Shown: piece after piece, positions 44,051 through 55,826 of the stretch | How positions within the stretch are numbered: the stretch's first letter is position 1 | How the letters are laid out: each line of letters begins with the position of its first letter | Source: Mantis religiosa | Taxonomy: Eukaryota > Arthropoda > Insecta > Mantodea > Mantidae | Reading direction: 5' to 3' | Length of the DNA: 64,000 nt | Assembly (NCBI GenBank): GCA_030765055.1 | Contig: CM060950.1 | Location: 23,517,876 to 23,581,875 of the forward strand | Notes under the pieces: model-generated | The model's database searches: none | Seen by the model: only the letters and a program-made list of their open reading frames with translations | What the model was told of the DNA's origin: nothing | Position numbers and translations under genes: made by a program

Positions 44051-47000
44051 ATACTCCATATGGAGATTCAAACTTAATTCCTGTCTAACTTTTCTATGGA
44101 ATATAGCATTCTGGGTTGTTAAGTAATATGCTCTATGTTCTCAAGATTGTTTGAATAATATTTACTGTACTTCTTTCAGAGTCTGCTTTACATTAACAAC
44201 AAATATGCTGTTCTTTTCTTTTCTTTTTATTATCTATTTAATCATAGTTTCCACTAAGTGACTGAACATTGGCAAGAATTAAATTTTTTGCCAATAAAAA
44301 CAAGATAATTCCAAATATTTAGAAGAATATATTCTGAGCCTTTCTGCTTTATATTCTTTGTAATCAATTAAAATATAATTATTAACATTCTAACAAAATG
44401 CATATATGTTGGCTTAGAACAAGCGAGTGTCTTACATCACTATACAATGTTATCTTTAAGAGTTTTCATGCTTCTATTCAATACATTAACTTTTTTGTGA
44501 TTTTCAGCAGAATGATACATTAACTCCACTGATCATCTAAAGCACTAGTCATGTAGGTACTTCAGCTCTTTCTCATTACCCATTCTAGGCAATGTTGGTT
44601 GATGATGACTATCCTAAAACCAATATGCACTATTACTGCACTTAATGTATAGTTTATAGTCTTTTATAGTATGAATTAGTGCAGATTCCCACGCTATTTA
44701 GAAAATATATTCTTCAAATTTTTATCACTTGTTTTCCAACAATATGTCATAGCCATTCACAATACAACTTTTCCCTTCTTCAGTGTTTAATATAACATGT
44801 TTCCTAAAATGTGAGCTCTATTTTCAGGTGTGCTCTATTACATGCAGTAATTCTTCATGTTATTAAAATAATTCACTTTGTTTAAACAGCTGTCATATTA
44901 TTTTGCAATTTCAGTTGGTGAAGTCATATTTTGTCACACATAAGAAGAGTACATTTTGTGAAGGAATGTACGTATAAGCTAAGACATTGTTAATAAGTAG
45001 CAGAAGCTAATAATGTCCCTCATTTCATTTCAAGGTGGTAAGGGAATAAGGATGGAAGGAATTATAAAGCAGATGGCAGAAATGAGTTTCCAGGGAAAAC
45101 CTGAAATTTCTGAATTCTATTCATATCATTTAGTTCAAAATGTAATGATATCCCAAGTATTGATTCTGCGTTGAAAGTTATTGTTGTAACTCTCTTAAAA
45201 TGATAAAGATAATTATAAATTTAATTCTTCTGGAAGGCATATTGGAATGTCTAGTTACTGTATTAGTATTTATTTCTGCCTAACTTTCATATGCTTTCTG
45301 CTCTTATTTCTTATTCAGCCTGAATTCTTAGAATAAATTAATATGTTACTGCAAGCAAACCTCAGTCCATTTTATCTCATAAAGTAATTTGTTTTTATAA
45401 AAATAATATTATAAGAAGTTTAATTTGATAGACCTTTTTAGCTCTGGAGAATTATAGATTATTAAATATTACAATATCATTGTATCTTTCTCCTTTTAAG
45501 TCCTGAAGTTATCTTCATCAAATGCCAATAAGTGTAATTGTTTAAGTTGCACTTTACTTCATCACTACAGTTTCCATAATGACCAATATAACTTACACTT
45601 TCATAATGCTTGCATAAATATAATAACTTGTAAATGTAATGACTTGAACTTGGTTTTTATGTTATCAGTTTTTATTTGCTGTATATAGTATACTTTTGTC
45701 AATGTATAAATATTTTCGCAGTTAATACATTAATTGAATTGAATTATCATTATCTTATATTTGTACATAGCCATGCTTTCCTTTTATGGATACTCAGTTT
45801 TTTCTACTATTGTTGATACATAATCATTCTTGAATACTTCTTTTTGGAATAAACAGAAGGTTCTCAATCATCATGATCTTTCTTCTACCTCTGCTGCATT
45901 TATTGGCTATACATGTGCACTAATTCAATTTAAGTGAATTAAACTTATAACCACATTACTACCGTTTTATCCATGTATTTTTAACGACATTTATTTAAAG
46001 ATTCAGAATGAAAGTCAGCCACTTAATACACATTTAGATGTTCTGTATGCAGATCTTCCAGTAAGCTGTGGTAGAACTCTTTTCTGTGTTACTAGAGCAT
46101 CCACTGGAAATGTTTCTTTGATTATAAAATAAAGCTGAATTGTTAGATATTACCGGATTTAATTTGTTGTATTAGCTAATATAGTGTACAATTTTGCACA
46201 TTATTTTGCTCCACTAGTTACTAGGCATATCACCGGAAAAAGTAATGTTGCAATGCACTGAATATTTTTAAATGGAGAGAAACGTCCAAATGTGTGATGT
46301 AACTTTCGTTTCTCCCTTTTTTCTTTATTTGCTTTCTTGCGTTCACTCTGGTTTTCTCATCTATTTCACCTACGCTTTATATAAAATATCTTCTTGATTT
46401 TTATTTAAAGCACATGCTCAGGAATGTACAGTTGGATATCTAACATAAATGCTCCTGGTTTTAATTATATTTCATGGTTATGAAGTAACAAATTTTCATT
46501 AAATGATTTCCTGTTCTTCTTATTCTTAATGAATTATCATTTTAAAGAAGGTACAACTTAACTTCACTCCTACCTGAAGCACACAGTATGTTTCATAAAA
46601 GTTCCAAACAAGCAATTTATCATATATAAGCCACAGTAAACTATATGAGAACATTTAAGCTTCAGCAAATGGTGATTCATGTTACAAAGTATGTAGATAT
46701 CCTCTTCAAGTTCCCATATTTTACTTTGCTTAATTGTTTTCATCAATTCTTTTTTGTTGCATTATTTTGAAAAGTGTTTTAAGTAGGTATTTGTATATAT
46801 ACAAGTCACTTATGAATGCTTTGTGCTCACTTGGATTATGTTCATAAATTAAGCTAGATAGAAAGGAATGAATTGGCACCACATTTCATGAATCTTCTTT
46901 AAGGTATCAGATTTCTTATAACTTTTACTTAAGATAAATAATTTGTTATTCTTTTGTGACAGAATTTAGTGTCATTGCCATAGATTTTATACCTCCAGAG

Positions 47001-49194
47001 CAAGTAAAAGTATAACTGCCAAAAAATGGAGATAGTCTTCTGAGCATACGTTTATATCATTCACATGTAATAATTTAACTAGTATTGTTTATCCCATTAT
47101 ATCTTCTATTGTTGGCCTGAAGTTTTCTGTGTACATGTTGATAATTGCCTGTCTGTTCATAATGCCATATGATTTACAGCAATGTCCAAAGCAAACATTT
47201 GTGAACAAGGTGTTGATGCTTGGAGCCATATCTATTTCTATCAACATAGAATTCATGTAAAATATTTTTGTACCTTTTTTAATAGCATTTCAATTTAGTA
47301 TTCCAACATATTCAATTGTGTGTCTGTTTTTAACCACATATGAAAAGCCTAAGCTTTTTTTCCTGAATGTTACATTTTAGTTTTCTTCTTACTTTATTGC
47401 ATAGATAAATATGCGTCATCTTTCAACAGCAATTATGTATATATACTTCATCAATGAAATTTCTTCAAATGAAAGAAATAATATATTTCTGCAAACGTTT
47501 AAGTTGGTCCCAAAAGTTTATATTTTCTGAGTTAGCAATCATTATAAACATTGCCACCAACTCTTACTACCATCATCACCATTTCATTCCATGCAAATGT
47601 TAACAATATGATGAATTTGTTAAACAATTGAAAAGCCTTCCTTAAGCTCCAATGTATACATGCATCTCCTCTTGAAATTTCCATGGAGCAGTTTCTTCCA
47701 TAATATGCTTTGCTTTAATACCAAAATGGTGTGTTTCATAGGAAGGCAATCTTGGCTAGCAACAGTTCAGCCATATTCAGTTCACTTGGAGCATTTTATT
47801 ACCTGAAAGGGGAAACAGCTAAATAACTAAAACTTTTCATAACAATTAAATATTATTATTATTTTATGAGCTCAGAAACACTTACATATATCCATAGAAA
47901 GAGAATAAGGAACTCTCGCCCTTTAAACATTTCTGAAATATTTGATAATCTGTTAACCAATTTCTAAAAGAAAACCAATAATAACCCTAAATTTATACTG
48001 CGAAATTTGTAATAGTCAGACTTTATCAAATAAGGATATGAAATAGTTCTGTTATATCTGATAATCAGTTCAGTGAATATTTTTAAAACAATGCTATTAC
48101 CAACAAAATCATATAGTTCATTTATTTGTTTATTTTTGGGGACTCTAAACCATGATGGGTGTAATAAACTTATGAAATCAGGAGAAAGGAAATTGAAGAG
48201 GATGCAGTTTAGGAAAGCTGAGAACTGCCAGTGGCACTCCATAATAAGGTCATAGGAAATTTTAATGAAAAATCTAGTTAGAAAGGAAATTACCACCAAG
48301 AATTGAACTAAGGTCACACAATTCACAAAATCAGCACATTAACATTCTTAATTATGTATAATATTATGTGAAAACAAAGCACATTATTAATTTTCAAAAT
48401 GTTGAGCTGTCAGATCTATTCAAATATGGCTATTCATTACTCTTCTTAATGTTTCTTAAGTAACACAATTGGCAATCCCTCTAAAAATATTAAGGATATT
48501 AATGATATTAAATTTGCAGTAAATATTGGTTTGTACTGATATTATGTTAATCACAGACATTTGAAAAATTTAACAACTCCACATGACAACTCCACATAAT
48601 TTAACGTGACTAAACTAAAAGTCATGATGAAAGAGAGTAGCTACCATATTTTATTGAGTAATTAATTAATAGAGCTGCAACTAAGGTTAAAAATTAACAA
48701 TAATAAGAGAATGATATCAGAAAATAGATACCAATTTCACTGCCATCCAAATTTAGCCTCATGAGCAACTTTTGAGAAAGCTTAACATGGAATGCAATTC
48801 TGATTACTTACATTCAAAACATGTTAAAATTTTCCATGCCCATTGTTTGCAGGAAAGTGCTAATGGATACTTTGTCATTAAATTCACATCAAAGAAACCA
48901 ATCTATATAGGTATGTGGGTGTTTTCTGTCCAAAGTTATCTGCTACTAGTCTTCAAAATGATGCATGAAATGTATTAGATGTGAAGTGAATGGAGTATGA
49001 CTTAATAAATGATTTGTCATTTAAAGTGCCAGTATCATTTTAGGGAATGTTTCAGAGAAATTCCTTCTATAGAGGTAATCTTCTGTGATTGAATTGAAAG
49101 AACACCTAACAATTTGAGGAGAGAACAAAGAGAGTAATGCTACAAAAATTTAAATTTTCAGGATAATGGAAAAACAAATATAGTAAAACTCAGT
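44051..49194. other. Quiet tract, no recognisable feature
   Basis: About 5 kb of AT-rich intron without a SINE, transposase or long open frame that I can recognise. It contrasts with the repeat density elsewhere. The only hint is a weak tRNA-like patch on the minus strand near 48295-48345. Confidence 0.55.
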
Positions 49195-49276
49195 GATTAT
49201 ATATAAATATAATAATTTGTAGCTTAAAACTTCACTTATCTTATAAGAAATTATGATAATTCTTATAAATTCTTCC

Positions 49277-49315
49277 GGCTGAAGATGTATATAAGTTTAT
49301 ATGAAATCACGATCC
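49277..49315 (+). ncRNA. Hammerhead-like motif H6, complete core
   Basis: CTGAAGA (49279-49285), extra T, AT-rich stem II (GTATAT/TTATAT with loop AAGTT-like), GAAA, then a three-pair stem III (ATC/GAT) with loop AC and the expected cut after GATC. Confidence 0.5.
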
Positions 49316-49370
49316 TGGAGAATTTATAAGAATTATTATAATTTCTTATAAGATAAGTGAAGTTTTAAGT

Positions 49371-49809
49371 TACAAATTATTATTGATAGATAGAGCCAAC
49401 ATGAAAAATTCAATGCCATGGCCGAGATTTGAATGACAGATCTCCTGTTTTCCATCCAGTCACTCTTAACCTTTGAGCTACAATGACCAACGTGCCGTCC
49501 TGACATTAAATTCTCCAGTTGACTCGTATATTTCCCCGGTAGACCACTAGGGCTCTCACAACCGAGATACACCATTTGTGGCGACTTACTATCGTAAGTA
49601 CTTAAGTCCCAGGCTTCATCATTTAACTCTTATTATTTTAGTTAATTGATGGAAATTAATTATTTCTCTACACTAGCCACACTGGACGGAAACCAGAAGA
49701 TCCGTGGTTCAAATCCCGGCCATGGCATTGAATTTTTCAAAAACCTTAGCCTATATATGGCTAGTGTGGAGAAATAATTAATTTCCATCAATTAACTACA
49801 AATTATTAT
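49371..49809. repeat. SINE family A composite with 13-bp target duplication
   Basis: TACAAATTATTAT flanks 49384-49796 on both sides (49371-49383 and 49797-49809). The 413-bp insert is one full minus unit, the start of a second minus tail, then an inverted plus piece beginning inside the tRNA-like head (CACTGGACGGAAACCAGAAG) and ending in a full tail. It was inserted as one unit into the Penelope-type inverted repeat. Confidence 0.92.
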
Positions 49810-50843
49810 ATTTGTATATATTTATTTGCTTCACTGTTAATAGCTTCATATTTTACATACTCAATGATTATGCTCCAAATTATAATGCTATCCCATTTAT
49901 AATGCTTTATCTAAAATCCCTGGATGTTCCATATCATTATTATGTAATTTTATCCTCTAATAATGCTTCCAAATCATGCTATTAGTGCTGTTTTTCGGAT
50001 CAAAATCAATAAAAATATGTATTCTATACCTATAGACATATACATACATAATTTGTGAAATGTGTAATGTTTTAAAAGTGTTATGAGAAAATAGTTTGTG
50101 TAACTGTAATGAGCAGTCACTGTAGCCTGAATATTTTACCTGAAAAACCCTTCCAGTTTGCACATTCGATACCTTTTCATGAAAGGAATTTACCCTTTCA
50201 AAAGATTCACTTTTAGTGTGTTTTCTTTGTTTTTTGGTTTTTTTATTTTCTGCTGTATGTAGTGAGTTGTAGTACAGGAACAAAATGGCAAAACATTAAT
50301 GTTTCTCTCTAAGCAAGATATTACAAATTCTGCAGAAGTATGATGTCAAGTCCTCATAAATCAAAACAATGTTCTGAATATCTAGGAATTCCCTCCTCTA
50401 GTCTATGAACTAGACATTGACTTTTCTACTTCCAATGGTTAGCTTGATAGATTTAAGCAAAAGCATAGCACATTGCATCAGCAAATAGTTGAATCAGCAT
50501 CAATTTGTGACAGTGATGTAAATGAAAATCCAATAGATCATAGTATGAGTACATGGTAGCAGAAATTGAAGAGTTTTTTCATAAGAAATATCTCTTGTTC
50601 ATTTTCAAGTATGGTGCAAACAAAATCTCAAGCAAAAAATTAACTAAGCTGCATTTCCCATTACATTGTGTCAAAATTACTTTTTTATGCTTAATAAAGC
50701 ATGTCCCATGAGTAATGCTGCCGCAATTATTATGGGTTCCCAGGAAGTTGACAGAAACTCGCAAAGAAACACACAAAAAAAAAAAAAAAAAAAATCAGTA
50801 AAACAGTATGCAGCAAACTTTTGGAATAGTACAAGAATTTTTG

Positions 50844-50969
50844 AGTTTGATTTATGAGTCACTATGTTTACACTCAAACTTCACTTACTTGTTGTATAAT
50901 TGAAACGTTTCAATTATACAACAAGTAAGTGAAGTTTGAGTGTAAACGTAGTGACTCATAAATCAAACT
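50844..50969. repeat. 126-bp palindrome, 63-bp arms, one mismatch
   Basis: It is centred on TGAAAC|GTTTCA with no spacer. Only one pair differs (ATGTTTA against TAAACGT). The arm contains ATTTATGAGTCACTATG and ACTTCACTTACTTG. The CACTTACTTG part recalls CACTTATCTT of the Penelope-type termini. Confidence 0.9.
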
Positions 50970-51039
50970 AAAAAATGAAGAATACTTCACTGTTAATAAT
51001 GCTTCTGCTTTTAATATTTAGTACAAGAATGTTGGAGAT

Positions 51040-51725
51040 GACTTTCTTGGAAGAAATATGACTGGTGTTGAAGAATGGCTCCATCATTTTTTACCAAAGA
51101 CAAAGAGATAATCAATGGAGTGGCATCATGCAAACTCACCCAAGAAAAAATAATTCAAAACTGCACCTTTGGTTGGAAAGGTTATGGCTACAGTGTTTTT
51201 CAGTTTTGAAGGATTCTTGCTTGTAGACATCATGCCACGTGAAACCACCATTAATTCTGATGCATATATGACAACTCTAAAGAAACTTGAAGCTTGACTG
51301 AGTTGTGTTCTACCACATTGGCAATAGCAGGATGTTTTTCTGTTGCATGAGAAAAAACCATGGAAGCCATCACAAAACTTGGACGGACAACACTGAAACA
51401 CGCACCGTATAGTCCTAACCTGGTTCTGTGTGACTATCATATCTTTGAGAAACTGAAAGGATCTCTTCGTTGAACAAAGATTCCCTCATGAATGCTGACA
51501 AACAGTGCCTCAAACATGGTGGTCCAGAATTTAACTGTGTTGGTATACAGGCACTGGTTCCAAGATGGCATAAATCAGTTGAGAAGGTTGGGCATTATAT
51601 AGAGAAATGAAATGTTGATTCTAAAGGATATATTTTCCCACTGTAAAAATTTCAAAGCTGTAGAATGAAAACTATATTTTTTTAAAAAATAATGTGCATT
51701 TCTTTTGAAGAGACCCTTGTACCTA
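51040..51725 (+). pseudogene. Mariner-like transposase fragment, 5'-truncated
   Basis: Plus-strand pieces read TGVEEWLHHF (around the first catalytic site, Asp lost), GKVMATVFFSFEGFLLVDIM then PRETTINSDAYMTTLKKLEA (core), FLLHE in place of the HDNA motif, and APYSPNLVLCDYHIFEKLKG (last Asp kept). Stops and frameshifts are frequent. A possible right terminal repeat ends near 51722 (GAAGAGACCCTTGTA). The left terminal repeat is missing. Confidence 0.75.
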
Positions 51726-51739
51726 AAACATAACATGTA

Positions 51740-51844
51740 TTATTTTAAATTTTCTACTGTTGACGAGTCACCTGTTTACTGAGTTTTTACTCACTATCTG
51801 TAAGCGTATGTGACAATAAAGCATCTTATCTTATCTTATCTTAT
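51740..51844 (+). repeat. LINE-like 3' tail with (CTTAT)n
   Basis: ATGTGACAATAAAGCATCTT is followed by four CTTAT units. This resembles the extreme 3' end of a short 5'-truncated LINE or SINE. Confidence 0.5.
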
Positions 51845-52095
51845 AGAAATTTAACTGATTTTGTTAGTCATTTTCAGTTACTTTAAGGTGAAGAGAAGAA
51901 TAGGACGTTGACCTGTGGACTCCCCTTTACTGCCACAGAAAGTTTCATTCACATGGACTTGTTACAAGTGGATTCTGAGTATGAGCTCTGTCACAACTAT
52001 ACTGAGTGACAAAATGAAACACTGTCTATTTCATATCCCAATGTTCAAATGTTTAAGAAGTTTAAGCCAGGAAGGAATATGTTGATGATGATACA

Positions 52096-52623
52096 AGACT
52101 AAATTCTCCAAATGACTCGCGCATTTCCTGGTAAACCACTAGGGGTTCTCATATACAATGAGATACAAATTTTTTTTGGTGTAGCTTACTATGCTGTAAG
52201 TATTTAAGTCCCAGGCTTCATAGTTAAACCAATATTTTTTAGGTAAATTGATGGAAATTCATCATTTCTTCCACACTAGCCGTGTGTAGGCTAAGGTTTG
52301 GATGAGCAGGGCCAGACTGAAAAATTCAATACCCTAGCCATGATTTGGACCACAGATCTCCCGGTCTCCATCTGGTTGCTCTTAACAATTGAGCTACTGT
52401 GGCAAACATGCCGATATGACATTAAACTGAAACGAGTCAGTGGGAGAATTTAATGTCATGTCGGCTTGTTGGCCATAGTAGCTCAATGGTTAAGAGCAAC
52501 CGGATGGAGACCGGGAGATCCGTGGTTCAAATCACAGCTATGGCATTGAGTTTTTCAGTCTGGCTCTACTCATTCAAACCTTAGCCTACACACGGTTAGT
52601 GTGGAAGAAATGATTAATTTCCA
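52096..52623. repeat. SINE family A cluster: minus, minus, plus
   Basis: A minus leader half (52096-52246), a minus copy (52247-52430) and a plus copy (52435-52623) head to head. Between the last two, GACATTAAACTGAAACGAGTC shows a small scrambled junction. The plus copy has a good box A (TAGCTCAATGGTTAAGAGC) and box B variant (GGTTCAAATCA). Target duplications are not clear. Confidence 0.85.
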
Positions 52624-52654
52624 TAAACATATATGCAATTGGTCTAATTGGAAG

Positions 52655-52725
52655 TGAGTGAGATGGTTCAGATGGTAGCATCTAAGGCTTGCTTTTGTGA
52701 GGCCCCAAATTTGATTCCCATTGTA
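52655..52725 (+). repeat. tRNA-like fragment
   Basis: TGGTTCAGATGGTAGCATC (box A-like) and AATTTGATTCCC (box B-like) are about 45 bases apart. It probably belongs to a minor SINE family, or is a diverged family B head. Confidence 0.45.
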
Positions 52726-53365
52726 CTGACCTTCCTAATCTTGGGATTTTTATGGTTTCTCCAGGTTGATAGATGAATATTGGGCTGGATTATATACTAT
52801 CACAAATTTTCCTATTTCCCATTTAATTTTCTTTAAACTATCAGGTTTCCAGGACTTTGCGATAGTCAGTAGAGTAGTTGTGCATTAAGGACAGAATTGT
52901 TTCTTCCTTCTGCTGAACCTGCCTATCCATTCTTGAGGATGTGGGTGGGTTTAAACAAGTGTGCAGGAATGTTCATTCTGGTAGTCATAAGGACCCTATG
53001 CATCAGGCTTAGCACCATTAAACTGGCTGCCCTTCATGCACTCTCACTTTATCCTTTCTTTCTGAAGATTTAGTAGGAAAATAGGTCTAGTCTTGGCTGG
53101 TGCCAAAATTCTCTCTTTACTTCTCAGTTCTAATTCTAGTCCACCAGTATAGTTCTTATGGAGACATTAGACTGCTATTTTCCAATAAATTACTTCAAAA
53201 TCTTTGGCTTTTAAAGCGTTGATTCATTACTGAATTTTTGTGCAGGTCATTGCACACAACTGTTGGTTGAGATTTAGTTGTTGCACTGTTAACTTACAAG
53301 GGAAATATAACTGTACTCACACAGCTATGAATCTGAAAATTTGATGGTATAATGCCTGTTATATA

Positions 53366-53611
53366 TTAACCATGTGCAACAAAAATTTGCTGCGGAGTAG
53401 AACCGCAATGCCAAAACTGTAGCTTGGAAAGTGTTGTATTCAACCAGTTGCAAGAAGCTGCTGAACATCCCTCATCAGCTTTGAGCCGAGTGTGGGGGAT
53501 GACGTTCTCTACAAATGTGATATGTGGGCCGCTGCCCATCAGGGGTAAATAGTCTCTCCCATACAATGCTATGTTATTATGCATACATGTTCCTATGTAT
53601 TCTGGACTCAT
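53366..53611 (-). other. Unrecognised open frame
   Basis: An 81-residue minus-strand open frame (MSPEYIGTCMHNNIALYGRD...) of mixed composition. I recognise no family. It may be a decayed element fragment or chance. Confidence 0.15.
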
Positions 53612-53881
53612 TTTCGGGTACTTCCAGCTAAACTCCCAACCTGATTCTTGTACATAGTCCCCACATAGAGCAGAGATGATGCCATCAAACTTTCAAGCAT
53701 CTACAGGTGTGAGCATAGTGATAGTTCATTTGTTAGCCAAATGAGAAAGTGAATTATATTTCGCAAAGTGAGTTACATTTACATAGAAATTAAAGACTTA
53801 ACAGTCATATCTGTAAAAAACTTTTTTAAACCACTTCTTGAACTGTAAAAACACTTAAGCTCCACTTACATTTAAAAATTA

Positions 53882-53919
53882 GGACATGTTTCAAGGACTC
53901 CGCGTCCCTATCGTCAGCT
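53882..53919 (-). ncRNA. Hammerhead-like motif H7, complete core
   Basis: The minus strand reads CTGACGA, extra T, stem II AGGGAC/GTCCTT (six pairs, loop GCGGA), GAAACATGTCC. Expected cut after GUC. Confidence 0.6.
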
Positions 53920-53967
53920 GATGTTCAACTAGTTCTTCAGGTGACCGCCTCCCTCTCCTGGCGCTGT

Positions 53968-54180
53968 TCAATGATGAATGACGTCATCTACTGTCGGTAT
54001 TTTAAAGCTCATGGCTCTCTTTTTATTCTTCAAAATGTGTATATTTTCACAAACTGTTAATTCCCAATACTTTTTTGCCGGTACCAAAAGTTTTATGTCT
54101 TTGGAAATATTATTATTTTTTGACCAGAAATGATGGGCTATGGCTGATTTATCTGTCTGTTTGTATTTTATGCATCTCAT
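53968..54180 (-). pseudogene. GIY-YIG nuclease C-terminal fragment (left arm)
   Basis: It reads MRCIKYKQTDKSAIAHHFWS then VPAKKYWELTVCENIHILKN and ends IPTVDDVIHH. It is nearly identical in protein to the right-arm copy, but broken upstream. HHFWS and the downstream KKYWEL..CENIHILKNK match the GIY-YIG domain of Penelope-like elements. Confidence 0.8.
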
Positions 54181-54350
54181 TTATTCTTTCATCCTTGTTT
54201 CTAGGTTTCTTTTTGTTTTACCAATGTATATTTCGTGGCAATCCTCACATCTTACACTATAAATTCCTGGAAAGTTTGTTGGTTGGGCTTGTGTTTGTGA
54301 GTGGGTGATTTAGTATGTTTCTCATATCGTATTTGAGAAATATATGAAAC

Positions 54351-54740
54351 ATGAGAAACATACTAAATCATCCACTCACAAACACAAGTCCAACCAACAA
54401 ACTAACCGGAATTTGTAGTGTAAGATGTGAGGATTGCCACGAAATATATACTGGTAAAACAAAAAGAAACCTAGAAACAAGGATGAAAGAACAAATGAGA
54501 TGCATAAAATACAGACAGACAGATAAATCAGCCATAGCCCATCATTTCTGTTCGAAAAATCATAATATTTCCAAAGACATAAAACTTTTGGTACCAGTAA
54601 AAAAGTATTGGGAATTAACAGTTTGTGAAAATATACACATTTTGAAGAATAAAAAAAGAGCCCTGAACTTTGAAATACCGACAGTAGATGATGTCATTCA
54701 ACTCATTGAACAGCGCCAGGAGAGGGAGGCGGTCACCTGA
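54351..54740 (+). pseudogene. GIY-YIG nuclease fragment (right arm)
   Basis: An open frame of 129 codons covers the Penelope GIY-YIG region: TGICSVRCEDCHEIYTGKTK, then RNLETRMKEQMRCIKYRQTD and ELTVCENIHILKNKK. The signature is damaged: GIY is GIC and YIG is YTG, so the nuclease is probably dead. It stops at 54738-54740, then about 20 bases later enters hammerhead-like motif H8. There is no RT upstream. Confidence 0.85.
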
Positions 54741-54757
54741 AGAACCAGTTGAACATC

Positions 54758-54795
54758 AGCTGACGATGGGGACATGGAGTCCTTGAAACATGTCC
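54758..54795 (+). ncRNA. Hammerhead-like motif H8, complete core
   Basis: CTGACGA (54760-54766), extra T, stem II GGGGAC/GTCCTT (loop ATGGA), GAAACATGTCC. It lies just after the nuclease stop. Compared with H7, the outer pair changes from A-U to G-U and keeps pairing. Confidence 0.6.
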
Positions 54796-54915
54796 TAATT
54801 TTTAAATGTAAATGGAGCTTAAGTGTTTTTACAGTTCAAGAAGGGGTTTAAAAAGTTTTATTGATGAAGCTCTACTGTTTATAAATACTTCTATTTATAG
54901 TTTTATTAGTCATAC

Positions 54916-55233
54916 CTGTGTTTCTCGAAATACATGTTGCATGTTTCCAGCTTCAGACAAGTGTGATGTCTCTGCATTCTGAACCTCAGGAGGAGAAAAT
55001 GATAATCCTTCAGCGATTTCACGTTCATTTGAATTTATCTTCAAAACTGCCAGCACCAGATTCTCTGAAGCTATAACAAGCTTACTCACTTCTTCAAGTT
55101 TCACAGTATGAGCATAGTCTTCTACTGCCTGAACAATACTTTGAGCAATTAAACCATCTTTGTCTCCCTCATAAAGCACGGATTCATTTACATCCATGAT
55201 ATTGCTGATTACAGTAAACAAGCTCTCTGCAAT
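54916..55233 (-). CDS. Adhesion GPCR exon: GAIN domain, helical part
   Basis: The acceptor is TTATTTTTCCAG before 55233, and the donor ACACAG|GTATGA lies after 54916. It is phase 0 on both sides. It encodes IAESLFTVISNIMDVNESVL, then GLIAQSIVQAVEDYAHTV, EEVSKLVIASENLVLAVLKI and a linker ending QHVFRETQ. The pattern of amphipathic helices with a conserved ENLVLAV-like strand is typical of GAIN subdomain A passing into B. One sequon (NES) is visible. It is 318 bases, 106 residues. Confidence 0.92.
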
Positions 55234-55534
55234 CTGGAAAAATAACACATTTTGTTTGATATAGGTGCTAATACGATGAAAAAATTGCTGACTTGATAAC
55301 TTGATAACTAATAATAAATTAAACTCACAAACTTGTAAGAGTGTAATGTGCTGATAATACTAAGCAAAATAAAATAAATATTTTATTTGTTAATGATGGA
55401 GTCAATTACCAGGATCATATTAGTGCTGGCAATGTGTCAGAATTTTGTCTTGCAGTTCTTCTTTTACATGCGAGTAAATATAGTGACATGGAGCTGTTGT
55501 TTTAAGCAAATTTAAATACCATGGATCTGGGCTA

Positions 55535-55592
55535 GGTTTGAATTCATGATCTAGTTCACAGCCTAGCCAACCAAGCCACTCAGGCCAACAAA
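55535..55592 (-). repeat. tRNA-like fragment
   Basis: The minus strand reads TGGCCTGAGTGGCTTGGTTG (box A TGGCCTGAGTGG) and ATTCAAACC (box B-like). It is a minor SINE head. Confidence 0.45.
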
Positions 55593-55826
55593 TAATAATA
55601 CAAAGGGGAAATGCAATCTCAGTCTTGTTGAAGAAAAATCTTAGAAGTTATGTATTCCTGCACGTACTTCTGACAAATACATAGTGTGGAGCTGAGTAAT
55701 TGAGAAGCTGCTCAAAACAAGCTCTGTTCATTCACAGCAACTCTAAGGTTCATAGAGGATACATTACCAAATGTTTTATATATACCTTTGTACAAACATA
55801 TTTATAGTTAGCATTCTCAAAGCACC

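Larger units (their letters stand above)
49195..49835. repeat. Penelope-type inverted repeat with hammerhead-like core, split by a SINE composite
   Basis: The left arm 49195-49270 (AATATAATAATTTGTAGCTT, CTTATCTTATAAGAAATTAT) is matched inversely by 49318-49383 and, beyond the SINE insertion, by 49810-49835 (ATATTTGTATATATTTA). The loop between the arms holds motif H6. The words are the same as the left end of the Penelope-like element at 33446. Confidence 0.85.
53815..54865. mobile_element. Penelope-like GIY-YIG fragments in a 1-kb inverted repeat
   Basis: Arms of about 510 bp (53815-54325 and 54340-54865) are diverged reverse complements around a short centre near 54330. Each arm, read outward, holds the C-terminal GIY-YIG nuclease region and then a hammerhead-like core (TGAAACATGTCC) and a common end (ACATTTAAAAATTAGGACAT at the left). 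It is a tail-outward dimer of the 3' end of one Penelope-like family, distinct from the 33.4-kb element. Confidence 0.88.

Noticed and set aside
48295..48345. Possible tRNA-like SINE head on the minus strand
   Set aside because: Only a weak box B-like word is present, with no box A match and no body alignment.
51126..51440. 104-codon minus-strand open frame
   Set aside because: It lies antisense to a mariner-like transposase remnant that explains the sequence in the plus frames.
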